From Sphingosinicella terrae (lineage in GTDB: Bacteria; Pseudomonadota; Alphaproteobacteria; Sphingomonadales; Sphingomonadaceae): 64,000 nt of DNA. Shown here in pieces: positions 43,205 to 51,057 of this stretch. The translations under genes were made by a program, and so were the position numbers. Below the pieces are notes generated by a model. The model was given only the letters and a program-made list of their open reading frames with translations, made no database searches and had not been told where the DNA came from. Where the stretch lies: positions 248,001-312,000 of the forward strand of contig NZ_QDFY01000004.1 in assembly GCF_003347635.1 (NCBI RefSeq), in the 5' to 3' direction. Numbering within the stretch: the stretch's first letter is position 1; each line of letters starts with the position of its first letter.

Positions 43205-43771
43205 TTGTACCATCCCGATCTTCTCCGGCACCCCGAGAGCTGCCCCGCCTTGGTGCTCAATGCCGATTACACGCCCCTGAGCTATTATCCACTCAGCCTG
43301 TGGCCGTGGCAGACCGCGGTCAAGGCGGTGTTCCTCGAGCGCGTCGACATCGTCGCCCAATATGAGCGCAAGGTTCACAGCCCCAGCTTCGAGATGAGCC
43401 TGCCTTCGGTGATCGCGCTTCGCCAATATGTGCGGCCCTCCGAGCACCCCGCCTTCACCCGGTTCAACCTTTTCCTGCGCGACCGCTTCGCCTGCCAATA
43501 TTGCGGCGAGCCGCAGGAATTGACCTTCGACCATGTCGTGCCTCGGGCCCAAGGCGGCCGCACCACCTGGGAGAATGTCACCACGGCCTGCGCCCCCTGC
43601 AACCTCAGGAAGGGCGGGCGCACGCCGCGGGAGGCGCACATGCATCTGCGCCGGCGTCCCTACCGACCCACCAGCTGGCAGCTTCAGGAGCATGGCCGTC
43701 GATTCCCGCCCAACTACCTGCACGACAGCTGGCGTGATTATCTCTACTGGGACGTCGAGCTGGAGGCCTGA
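43205..43771 (+). CDS. HNH endonuclease family protein
   Basis: The 188-residue protein has a conserved N-terminal region (ALVLNADYTPLSYYPLSLWPW) and a C-terminal HNH domain: CQYCGEPQELTFDHVVPRAQGG, then TWENVTTACAPCNLRKG with two CxxC pairs for zinc. The family is widespread and near-universal in alphaproteobacterial genomes; its DNA or RNA target is not known. The start is TTG 43205, with GGGAG 11 bases upstream; no better in-frame start is visible. The 206 bases upstream separate it from the divergent gluQRS gene. Confidence 0.88.
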   Translation: MYHPDLLRHPESCPALVLNADYTPLSYYPLSLWPWQTAVKAVFLERVDIVAQYERKVHSPSFEMSLPSVIALRQYVRPSEHPAFTRFNLFLRDRFACQYCGEPQELTFDHVVPRAQGGRTTWENVTTACAPCNLRKGGRTPREAHMHLRRRPYRPTSWQLQEHGRRFPPNYLHDSWRDYLYWDVELEA

Positions 43772-43813
43772 TCCGGCCGCGCCCGGTCCGGGATCCGTCG
43801 GTCCCGCGCGGGG

Positions 43814-43828
43814 CGAATATAATATTCG
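43814..43828. repeat. AT-rich palindrome with TATAAT between convergent HNH genes
   Basis: CGAATAT and ATATTCG flank a single A, and the sequence includes a perfect TATAAT (43818-43823). It is strikingly AT-rich for this genome. It sits between the ends of two convergent HNH genes, 3 bases from the stop of the minus-strand one, so a weak bidirectional terminator or a cryptic promoter are both possible. No matching -35 was seen. Confidence 0.35.
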
Positions 43829-43831
43829 TTT

Positions 43832-44122
43832 CTAACGCCGCCGCCGCGTCGGCGCGTGGAAGTCGGGTGCCTTGTCGGCGACCCACGACAGGAAGCGCGC
43901 GATCTCGGGATGGCTGCGAAGGGAAACAGGGTCGGCATAGCTCCTGGCCAGCGCCTTGTTGTCCAAGGTCGCATGGATGGTGCGGTGGCAGATAGGATGG
44001 ACCGGCTCGGTCGCGCGGCCGCCGCGGCTCTTCGGCACGGGATGGTGCCATTCCACCCGCCGGCCGAGCGGGCGCCCGCACAGGAAGCAGCCTGACGGCG
44101 CGTCGCTTACCGCCGGAGCCAT
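43832..44122 (-). CDS. small HNH nuclease-like protein
   Basis: The 96-residue protein contains GCFLCGRPLGRRVEWHHPVPKSRGG followed by VHPICHRTIHATL, a compact HNH/zinc-finger core with CxxC, the HH pair and a later CHxxIH. Target and role are unknown. ATG at 44122 overlaps the 3' end of the CorA-family gene by 16 bases. It ends an operon that runs from argH. It is different from the HNH protein encoded on the opposite strand. The core looks complete, so it may be functional. Confidence 0.8.
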   Translation of the reverse strand: MAPAVSDAPSGCFLCGRPLGRRVEWHHPVPKSRGGRATEPVHPICHRTIHATLDNKALARSYADPVSLRSHPEIARFLSWVADKAPDFHAPTRRRR

Positions 44123-45060
44123 TGCCGTCGCACGAACCAGGCCAGCACCGCGGCGCCGATCGCGGCGCAGAAGGCGACCACGCCCCAGAAGGCCCATGGC
44201 GCCTGGGCGTAGGGGATGCCCTGCACGTTCATTCCGAGCAGCCCGGTGATGAAGGTGAGGGGAAGGAAGATGAAGGCGACGACGGCGATGTAGAGCGCCC
44301 TCTGGTCGACCTGCTCGGCGCGAAGATCGGTAATCTGCTCATGGAGCAAGGCGGCGCGCTCACGCACTGCCTCCAGTTCCTCGGCCATCCGGGCAAAGCG
44401 ATCGGCTGCCTCGACGATGTGCAGCCGGTCATCGGCCGCAAGCCAGTCGAAGTCCATCTCGGCGAGGGTGCGCAGCGCATCGCGATCGGGGGCGACGAAG
44501 CGGCGGAAGCCGATCGCGTCGGAGCGCACGGAGGTGATGACCCGCCGCAGCCGGTAGATCTCGTTGGGCCGGAGATCGCTCTCGACATCGTCCAACGTGT
44601 CGCCGAGCGCGGCCACCTGTGGATCGAGCGCCTTGCTGATCGTCTTGGCGAAGGCAGCGACGAGATCCCCCGAATCGCGAATATGGCCGGAGTCCATCAA
44701 TGCCATCACGTCCGGCGTGGCGGCGAGGCGTCGCCGACTCAGTGACGTCACCTTGCCGTCGATCACCCAGAAGCGAATCGAGACGAGCTTGTCGGAATCC
44801 GCCGGGTCAAGGTCGCCAGGGCCGCGCAGGTTGAGGATCGCGCCTTCGCCGAGCGGATCGCAGCGCGGCCGGGTCTCGGTCGCCGCCAGCGCGCCGGCGG
44901 CGACGTCAGGCAGGTCGTGCTGCGCCTTGAGGAAGGCGAGATCGATCTCGTCGCGTCCCTCGAGATGAATCCAGAGGAAGCCGGACCCGTCCCAGCCGGC
45001 CGCCTCGTCGAGGCCGAGGCGGCGCACCCCGCCGTCGCTGGCGAGATACGCGCCCTCCAT
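44107..45060 (-). CDS. CorA family divalent cation transporter, ZntB-like
   Basis: The 317-residue protein has a large cytoplasmic N-terminal domain (1-250, with a long helical region including RVITSVRSDAIGFRRFV) and two C-terminal transmembrane helices. The first ends in the family motif GLLGMNVQG (GMN), followed by a short loop and AFWGVVAFCAAIGAAVLAWF. These pentameric channels or exporters move Mg2+, Zn2+ or other divalent ions. The ZntB subgroup fits the length. ATG 45060 lies 5 bases after galU. Ion specificity is unknown. Confidence 0.87.
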   Translation of the reverse strand: MEGAYLASDGGVRRLGLDEAAGWDGSGFLWIHLEGRDEIDLAFLKAQHDLPDVAAGALAATETRPRCDPLGEGAILNLRGPGDLDPADSDKLVSIRFWVIDGKVTSLSRRRLAATPDVMALMDSGHIRDSGDLVAAFAKTISKALDPQVAALGDTLDDVESDLRPNEIYRLRRVITSVRSDAIGFRRFVAPDRDALRTLAEMDFDWLAADDRLHIVEAADRFARMAEELEAVRERAALLHEQITDLRAEQVDQRALYIAVVAFIFLPLTFITGLLGMNVQGIPYAQAPWAFWGVVAFCAAIGAAVLAWFVRRQWLRR

Positions 45061-45065
45061 GACGC

Positions 45066-45929
45066 CTAAAGTCCCAACTTCGAAAGATAGGCGCGGACCG
45101 CAGGCGCGACATCGTCGCGGCCGAGCGCGAGAGCCAGGTTGGCGATGACGAAGCCGGTCTTGTCGCCGCAATCGTGACGTTCCGCATCGACGGTGACGCC
45201 GTGGAAAGGCTGGCGGCCGATCAGGGCGGCCATGCCGTCGGTCAGCTGGATCTCGCCCCCGGCACCTTTGCCGATCGAGCTTAGTATCTCCATGATCTCG
45301 GGCTGGAGGATGTAGCGGCCGACGACGCCGAGCGTCGAGGGCGCCTCCTCCGGCTTCGGCTTCTCGACCAGACCCTTGACCTCGGTGAGGCGGCCATCCT
45401 GGGCGCCGGGGGTGATGATGCCGTAGCTGGCGGTGCGCTCGCGCGGGACTTCCTGCGCGCAGACGATGTTGCCCCCGACTTTCCCATAGGCCTCGACCAT
45501 CTGGGCGAGGCAGCCGGGCCGGCCGACCATGAGATCGTCGGGAAGCAGAACGGCGAAAGGTTCGTCGCCGACGATCTCGCGCGCGCACCAGACGGCATGG
45601 CCGAGACCGAGCGGCTGCTGCTGACGAACCGAAACGACCGATCCCGCCGGCATCCGGGTGCTGTCGAGCGCGTCGAGCGACTTGCCGCGCGACGTCATGG
45701 TCGCCTCGAGCTCGAAGGCGATGTCGAAATGATCCTCAAGCGCGTCCTTGCCGCGGCCGGTGACGAAGATCATCTGCTCGATTCCCGCCTCGAGCGCCTC
45801 TTCCACCGCATATTGGATGAGCGGCCGGTCGACGACCGTGAGCATTTCCTTCGGTATCGCCTTGGTCGCCGGCAGAAAGCGGGTGCCGAGGCCGGCGACG
45901 GGGAAGACGGCCTTCCTGATGGACTTCAT
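45066..45929 (-). CDS. galU: UTP-glucose-1-phosphate uridylyltransferase
   Basis: The 287-residue enzyme starts [18 protein letters not shown] and continues LPATKAIPKEML, the GalU nucleotidyltransferase signature. Later motifs include QQPLGLGHAVWCA, FAVLLPDDLM, KPKPEEAPS and the C-terminal DCGDKTGFVIANLAL. It makes UDP-glucose, a precursor for UDP-glucuronate and the polysaccharides predicted at the start of the window. ATG 45929 overlaps the upstream lipoprotein gene stop (ATGA). It is in an operon with argH, not with the polysaccharide genes. Confidence 0.95.
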   Translation of the reverse strand: MKSIRKAVFPVAGLGTRFLPATKAIPKEMLTVVDRPLIQYAVEEALEAGIEQMIFVTGRGKDALEDHFDIAFELEATMTSRGKSLDALDSTRMPAGSVVSVRQQQPLGLGHAVWCAREIVGDEPFAVLLPDDLMVGRPGCLAQMVEAYGKVGGNIVCAQEVPRERTASYGIITPGAQDGRLTEVKGLVEKPKPEEAPSTLGVVGRYILQPEIMEILSSIGKGAGGEIQLTDGMAALIGRQPFHGVTVDAERHDCGDKTGFVIANLALALGRDDVAPAVRAYLSKLGL

Positions 45930-46219
45930 GCTTGCGGGTCACTTTCCTGTGGGTCGATCGTGTCGCCGCCGGGCGGCACTTCCGCCGGCGGCAGGTCAAA
46001 GCGGTCCTGCTCGCGCTCCTCGGAGCGGCGCAGCAGCTCGTCGACACGCTCCGGCCGGGCAATGGGCGGGGGGGTGAGCAACTCCTCGGCGGTGAGCGGA
46101 CGCGCGGCCGCGGGCGGCGCCGGCGGCAGCGTCTCGCCGGGAGGCGGCTCGAGCGGCGTCCGAAGCCCGCAGCCGGCGAGCAAGAGCGGAATCCCGAGCA
46201 GCCAGAGACGCGACGTCAC
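45926..46219 (-). CDS. small lipoprotein resembling LptM (YifL)
   Basis: The 97-residue protein begins [21 protein letters not shown], a lipoprotein signal with lipobox LAGC and cysteine at about residue 17. The mature N-terminus [13 protein letters not shown] resembles the GCGL-K-GPL pattern of LptM, the small lipoprotein that helps LptD maturation. The rest is proline- and acid-rich and poorly conserved. GTG at 46219 overlaps the argH stop (GTGA). Its location next to argH matches where LptM genes commonly lie in Proteobacteria, but here galU rather than lysA follows. The family call rests on a short motif. Confidence 0.68.
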   Translation of the reverse strand: MTSRLWLLGIPLLLAGCGLRTPLEPPPGETLPPAPPAAARPLTAEELLTPPPIARPERVDELLRRSEEREQDRFDLPPAEVPPGGDTIDPQESDPQA

Positions 46220-47592
46220 GACTTCATCTCCAGCACCTTCCTGGCGGCTTCGATCCGCTTCTTCACCGAAGCGGGCGCGGTGCCCCCGAAGCTGGTCCTG
46301 CTCTTCACCGATGCCTCGAGCGACAGCAGGCCGAAGACCTCTTCGCCGATCCGCGAATCCACCGCCTGGAAGACGTCCAGCGGCAGCTCCCACAAAGATG
46401 CGCCGCGCTCGTCCGCGGCCCAGACGATCCGGCCGGTGACGTGATGCGCCTCGCGGAACGGCAGACCGAGCCGACGGACCAGCCAGTCGGCGAGATCGGT
46501 CGCGGTCGGATGTCCGGCCTCGGCGGCCGCCCGCATCCGGTCCGCATTGAAGCGGCTGGTTTCGATCATCCCGGCCATCGCCGCCAGCGAAAGGCCGAGC
46601 AGGTCATGCGCCTCGAAGACCGGCTGCTTGTCGTCCTGCATGTCCTTCGAATAAGCGAGCGGCAGCCCCTTCATGACGGTCACCAGCGCCACCATGGTGC
46701 CGGCGATCCGGCCGGAATGGCCGCGGACCAGCTCGGCGGCGTCCGGATTGCGCTTCTGGGGCATGATCGACGACCCGGTCGAGAAGCTGTCGGCGAGGGT
46801 GACGAAGCCGAAGGGCTGGCTCGCCCAGAGGATGAACTCCTCGGCCAGGCGCGACAGATGAAGCGCGCACTGCGTCGCCGCCATGAGATAATCGATGGCG
46901 AAGTCGCGGTCGGAGACCGCGTCGAGCGAATTGGCGGCCGGCCGATCGAAGCCCAGCGCCAATGCGGTCGCCTCCCGATCGATCGCGAAGGAGGTGCCGG
47001 CGAGGGCGGCTGCGCCCAGGGGCGATTCGTTCATCCGGGCGCGGGCGTCGGCGAAGCGCGAGCGGTCGCGCCTCAGCATCTCGTAATAGGCCATCAGATG
47101 GTGTCCGAGCGTCACCGGCTGCGCGGCCTGCAGGTGGGTGAAGCCGGGCATGATCGTGCCGACATGCTCCTCGGCGCGGAGCACCAGGGCGCGCTGCAGC
47201 GCCTGGAGCCTCAGCTCGGTCTCGTCGATGGCGTCGCGCACCCAGAGGCGGAAATCGGTCGCGACCTGGTCGTTTCGCGAGCGGGCGGTATGGAGGCGCC
47301 CAGCCGCCGGGCCGATCAGCTCGGCCAGGCGGTGCTCGACATGCATGTGGATGTCCTCGAGCGACGGATCCTCCGGCACGCCGTCAGCCTGATATTCGTC
47401 CTCGATCCGGTCGAGCCCCTCCTCGATCGCGTCGCCATCCTCCTGGCTGACGATCTCACGAGCGCAGAGCATGGCGACATGGGCGCGCGAGGCGGCGATG
47501 TCCTGCCGCCACAGGCGCTTGTCGAAGGAGATGGAGGCATTTATCTCGCGCATCAGCGCCGAGGGACCCTCGGCGAAGCGCCCGCCCCACAT
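46216..47592 (-). CDS. argH: argininosuccinate lyase
   Basis: The 458-residue protein starts [18 protein letters not shown] and contains [63 protein letters not shown], and the family signature [12 protein letters not shown] with the mobile catalytic loop. It splits argininosuccinate into arginine and fumarate. The longer open frame to 47688 is not supported. The start is only 19 bases from the start of the divergent TlpA-like gene. It heads the argH-lipoprotein-galU-CorA-HNH chain. Confidence 0.96.
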   Translation of the reverse strand: MWGGRFAEGPSALMREINASISFDKRLWRQDIAASRAHVAMLCAREIVSQEDGDAIEEGLDRIEDEYQADGVPEDPSLEDIHMHVEHRLAELIGPAAGRLHTARSRNDQVATDFRLWVRDAIDETELRLQALQRALVLRAEEHVGTIMPGFTHLQAAQPVTLGHHLMAYYEMLRRDRSRFADARARMNESPLGAAALAGTSFAIDREATALALGFDRPAANSLDAVSDRDFAIDYLMAATQCALHLSRLAEEFILWASQPFGFVTLADSFSTGSSIMPQKRNPDAAELVRGHSGRIAGTMVALVTVMKGLPLAYSKDMQDDKQPVFEAHDLLGLSLAAMAGMIETSRFNADRMRAAAEAGHPTATDLADWLVRRLGLPFREAHHVTGRIVWAADERGASLWELPLDVFQAVDSRIGEEVFGLLSLEASVKSRTSFGGTAPASVKKRIEAARKVLEMKS

Positions 47593-47611
47593 CGCATTGG
47601 AGTCCTGATCC

Positions 47612-48211
47612 TTGCGGCTCGTGATCGCCTCTCTCCTCGCACTCGGCCTAGGCCTCCCGCTGGCGGGATGCGATAGGCAAACGGCCACGGTCCCGCAAGG
47701 CGAAGCGCCGGCGAGAACGGACGCGGCCCAGGCCGCTGAGTCGGCCCCACCCCGCTCCTATCCGACCGGGCGGCTCGATCGGTCGCACGCGGGCGCGCAG
47801 GCGCCCGACACGATATTCGAGGATCCGCAAGGCGACCCGGCCCGAATGGCCGACTTCCGCGGACGTCCCGTCCTGGTCAATCTCTGGGCGACGTGGTGCG
47901 GCCCCTGCGTCGTCGAGATGCCGTCGCTAGACGGCCTCGCCCGCCGCGAGGGCGATCGGGTGGCGGTCCTTGCGCTGAGCCAGGACATGCAAGGCCGGCA
48001 GAAGGTGACCGACTTCTTCGCGGCGCGCGACTTCGCGAAGCTCGAGCCGTATCTCGACCCGAATCTCGACTTCATGACGTCACTCAGGATCGATACGCTG
48101 CCGACGACGATCCTCTACGACGCCGAGGGCCGCGAGGTGTGGCGGATGACAGGCATGGCCGACTGGGAGAGCGACCGGGCGGTGCGGCTGCTTCGCGAGG
48201 CGGGGACCTGA
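47612..48211 (+). CDS. TlpA-like thioredoxin-fold lipoprotein
   Basis: The 199-residue protein has a lipoprotein signal ([17 protein letters not shown], cysteine about residue 20), a linker, and a thioredoxin fold with [19 protein letters not shown] carrying the CxxC active site at about residues 97-100. The distal half has [31 protein letters not shown] with the cis-proline. It is a periplasmic membrane-anchored thiol reductase or disulphide-handling protein. TTG 47612 has GGAG 9 bases upstream; GTG 47621 is the alternative start. It is divergent from argH with almost no spacing. Confidence 0.88.
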   Translation: MRLVIASLLALGLGLPLAGCDRQTATVPQGEAPARTDAAQAAESAPPRSYPTGRLDRSHAGAQAPDTIFEDPQGDPARMADFRGRPVLVNLWATWCGPCVVEMPSLDGLARREGDRVAVLALSQDMQGRQKVTDFFAARDFAKLEPYLDPNLDFMTSLRIDTLPTTILYDAEGREVWRMTGMADWESDRAVRLLREAGT

Positions 48212-48292
48212 GCTGGCGCGGCCAGTCGGCGTTCGAAGCTCAGTCGCAGCGCCGCAGACTTCCGGCTTTCGCAAGCGAAATGGACGTCTTCG

Positions 48293-49237
48293 TCACGCGG
48301 TCGTCGCGGGTCTTCTTCGGGCGAAAACCCTTCCGTCGATCGCTGCGAGGCCGAGAACGATCAGGGCGAGGCCGCCGAAATGGCGCGGCGCCAGCGTCTC
48401 CCCGAGGAAGAGGGCGCCGAGTGCGATCGCCGGGACGGGAATCAGGAAGGTGACGAGGATCGCGTTGGTCGCGCCGGCCCGTTCGATCAGCCGGAAATAG
48501 AGGATGTAGGCCAAGGCCGTGGAGATCGTGGCGAGGCCGATGATGGCGAGGATCGCACTGCCGGTCGGCGCGGAAGCCCGCCAGGGCGGCTCGAACAGCA
48601 GGACCAGCGGCAGCATCACGAGGGCGCTGGCCAGGAGCTGACCGGCCGAGACGGTCATCGGCGGCACGCCCATGGCGCGAAATCGGCGGGCATGGACCCC
48701 GGCCAGCGCGTAGCAGAGGGTTGCGCCGAGGCAGGCGAGCTGAGCGAGCAGGCTGGCGCCGCCGATGTCGAGCAGCAGATCGCCGCCGATCATCGCAGCC
48801 ACCCCGGCGAAGCCGACCGCAACCCCGATTACCTTCAACGGCGTCGCTTTCTCGTCCGCCGTGAAGAAATGGGTGACGAGCACGGCCCAGAGCGGTGTGG
48901 TCGCATTGAGGATCGAGGCGAGGCCGCTGGCGATATGCTGCTGGCCCCAGGCGAAGAGGGTGAACGGGACCGCATTGTTGAACAGCGCCAGCACGAGGAA
49001 AGGCAGGGCCGTGGCACGGGCGAAGGGCAGGGGACGACCGGTCGCCTTGAGAATAGCGAGCAGGATCGCCGCGGCGATGACCACGCGCGCGAGCACCATC
49101 GACATCGGCGTGACGCTGCCGACCGCGACGTCGATGAAGAAAAAGGAGCCACCCCACAGGATGGCGAGGAGGATCAGGGTGGCCCAATCGCGGGCGCCCA
49201 TGTGCAGGATGATAGGCGGCGGCATCGAGCCCGCCAT
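48293..49237 (-). CDS. EamA (DMT) family permease
   Basis: The 314-residue membrane protein has ten transmembrane helices arranged as two EamA repeats: the first from WATLILLAILWGGSFFFIDV, with ILNATTPLWAVLVTHFF near its end, and the second from ACLGATLCYALAGVHARRF with LIERAGATNAILVTFLIPVPAIALGALFLGE-type end. These are drug/metabolite exporters of broad substrate range. Start codons at 49237 or 49201 are both possible; the latter gives MGARDWATLILL. It lies 100 bases downstream of dapD. Confidence 0.88.
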   Translation of the reverse strand: MAGSMPPPIILHMGARDWATLILLAILWGGSFFFIDVAVGSVTPMSMVLARVVIAAAILLAILKATGRPLPFARATALPFLVLALFNNAVPFTLFAWGQQHIASGLASILNATTPLWAVLVTHFFTADEKATPLKVIGVAVGFAGVAAMIGGDLLLDIGGASLLAQLACLGATLCYALAGVHARRFRAMGVPPMTVSAGQLLASALVMLPLVLLFEPPWRASAPTGSAILAIIGLATISTALAYILYFRLIERAGATNAILVTFLIPVPAIALGALFLGETLAPRHFGGLALIVLGLAAIDGRVFARRRPATTA

Positions 49238-49337
49238 AGCGGGCTATCGACCGGACGCCGTCACGGAAATTGCGGTCGAAACCATAAGCCAGGCTTGTGG
49301 CAATCGCGATCCCCCACAAGGCAAGCCGGGGTGAAGT

Positions 49338-50180
49338 TCAGTCCCTCAGCAGCTCGTTGATGCTCGTCTTCGATCGGGTCTGCGCGTCGACGCGCTTGAC
49401 GATGACGGCGCAGTAAAGCGAAGGGCCGGGCTCGCCGCGGCCCGGGATCGCCTTGCCGGGCAGCGACCCGGGGACGACCACGGAATAAGCCGGCACGCGC
49501 CCCTGAAAGGCCTCGCCGGTGGCGCGGTCGACGATCTTGGTCGATGCGCCGATGAAGACGCCCATCGACAGGACGGCGCCCTGCTCGACGACGACGCCCT
49601 CCGCGACTTCGGCGCGCGCCCCGATGAAGCAATCGTCCTCGATGATGACCGGCCCGGCCTGGAGCGGCTCGAGGACGCCGCCAATGCCGGCGCCGCCGGA
49701 GATGTGGACGCCCTTGCCGATCTGCGCGCAGCTGCCCACCGTCGCCCAGGTGTCGACCATCGTTCCCTCGCCGACATGTGCGCCGATATTGACGAAGCTC
49801 GGCATCAGGACGGCGCCCTTGCCGATGTGGGCACCGCGCCGGACGATCGCGCCCGGGACGGCGCGGAAGCCGGCCTCGGCAAATCGCGCAGCGTCCCAGC
49901 CGAGGAATTTCGACGGAACCTTGTCCCACCACATCGCGCCGCCCGGACCGCCGGGAATTCCTTCCATCGAGTTGAGACGGAAGGAAAGCAGCACCGCCTT
50001 CTTGAGCCATTGATTGACCTGCCAGCCGTCGGAGCCCTTCTCCGCCACCCGCGCTTCGCCCGCATCCAGCCGCCTGATCGCCTCGTCGACCGCGTCGCGA
50101 ACGGTCCCACGGGTTTCCGCGCCGACGCTCTCGCGCGCCTCCCACGCTTCGTCGATCGTCCGGCGAAGATCCTCGCTCAT
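49338..50180 (-). CDS. dapD: tetrahydrodipicolinate N-succinyltransferase
   Basis: The 280-residue protein has the N-terminal helical domain ([16 protein letters not shown], and [16 protein letters not shown]) and a left-handed beta-helix with turns such as [55 protein letters not shown] and [17 protein letters not shown]. The motifs are those of DapD, the succinyl-CoA dependent step of lysine and diaminopimelate synthesis. ATG 50180 overlaps the nucleotidase stop (ATGA). The protein is full length. Confidence 0.95.
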   Translation of the reverse strand: MSEDLRRTIDEAWEARESVGAETRGTVRDAVDEAIRRLDAGEARVAEKGSDGWQVNQWLKKAVLLSFRLNSMEGIPGGPGGAMWWDKVPSKFLGWDAARFAEAGFRAVPGAIVRRGAHIGKGAVLMPSFVNIGAHVGEGTMVDTWATVGSCAQIGKGVHISGGAGIGGVLEPLQAGPVIIEDDCFIGARAEVAEGVVVEQGAVLSMGVFIGASTKIVDRATGEAFQGRVPAYSVVVPGSLPGKAIPGRGEPGPSLYCAVIVKRVDAQTRSKTSINELLRD

Positions 50181-50851
50181 GCCCGCTCTTCCTCCAGTAT
50201 CTCGGCGAGCCAGGCGCCGATATCGTTGACGGTGAAGTCGATCGCCTGCGGGTCGGCATCGTGGCCGGCCCGCTCGGAGCCGTTGTCGACCCAGACCGTT
50301 GTCATGCCAATCGCCTTGGCGGGCGTCAGGTTGCGCGCCATGTCGTCGGCGAAGAGGGCGCGGGCCGGATCGATCCCGTTGCGCTCGCAAATGGCGGCGT
50401 AAGCGTTCGGGTGGGGCTTGGGCACGTAGTTCATCGCGTGAATATCGTGCATGCCGTCGAACGCATTGGCCAGACCGAGCCGATCGAGCACGCGGCGGGC
50501 ATAGGCCTCGTCCGCGTTGGTGAAGACGAACTTGCGGCCCGGCAGACGGTCGAGCGCGGCCACCAAGCCCGGATCGGCCGTCAGGCGCGCAAGATCCACG
50601 TCGTGGACGAAGTCGAGAAATTCATGCGGATCGATGCCATGTTCGCCCATCAGGCCGGCGAGAGTGGTGCCGTGGGCGAGGAAGTGCCCCTTCTGGACCC
50701 GCCGCGCCTCGACCGCATCGCAGCCGAGCAGCCGCTGGATGTACAGGCCCATGCGCTCGTCGATGAGATCGAACAGGTTGAGCGACGCCGGGTAGAGGCT
50801 GTTGTCGAGATCGAAGATCCAGCTTTCAACTTGGGCAAGGCGACGGTCCAT
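50177..50851 (-). CDS. HAD-family pyrimidine 5'-nucleotidase
   Basis: The 224-residue haloacid dehalogenase starts near [21 protein letters not shown], whose FDLDNSLY is motif I with the nucleophilic Asp. [16 protein letters not shown] is motif [12 protein letters not shown] motif III, and [11 protein letters not shown] motif IV. The FDLDNTLYP/NADxxHA pattern belongs to the Sdt1/Phm8-like pyrimidine 5'-nucleotidase group. It removes phosphate from pyrimidine nucleoside monophosphates. The start at 50851 is chosen since the frame upstream has no conservation. It is co-transcribed with dapD. Confidence 0.9.
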   Translation of the reverse strand: MDRRLAQVESWIFDLDNSLYPASLNLFDLIDERMGLYIQRLLGCDAVEARRVQKGHFLAHGTTLAGLMGEHGIDPHEFLDFVHDVDLARLTADPGLVAALDRLPGRKFVFTNADEAYARRVLDRLGLANAFDGMHDIHAMNYVPKPHPNAYAAICERNGIDPARALFADDMARNLTPAKAIGMTTVWVDNGSERAGHDADPQAIDFTVNDIGAWLAEILEEERA

Positions 50852-51057
50852 CGCCGCCCCCCTAGAGACTGCGCACGCGAGGGGAAAGCGTGATGGCCTT
50901 TCGGGGAGACCCCGGCCTTTCGCAGCGAACATGGGCGACGAGGGGATCCGGAACTCCCGCAGCCGCTCGCAAGTCAAATCTTAAGCCTTCAGAAAGCATG
51001 TTCGCCGTACAAGCGCTGCGGATTTTTCCGCAAAACTGAATTGCTTAGGAGATCGGC

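Noticed and set aside
43059-43280. A 73-codon plus-strand frame upstream of the HNH gene
   Set aside because: It runs into the HNH gene in another frame and lacks a ribosome-binding site or any conserved feature.
49238-49337. Possible short peptide frame downstream of dapD
   Set aside because: No initiation signal or conservation is visible, and the segment is the gap before the EamA gene.
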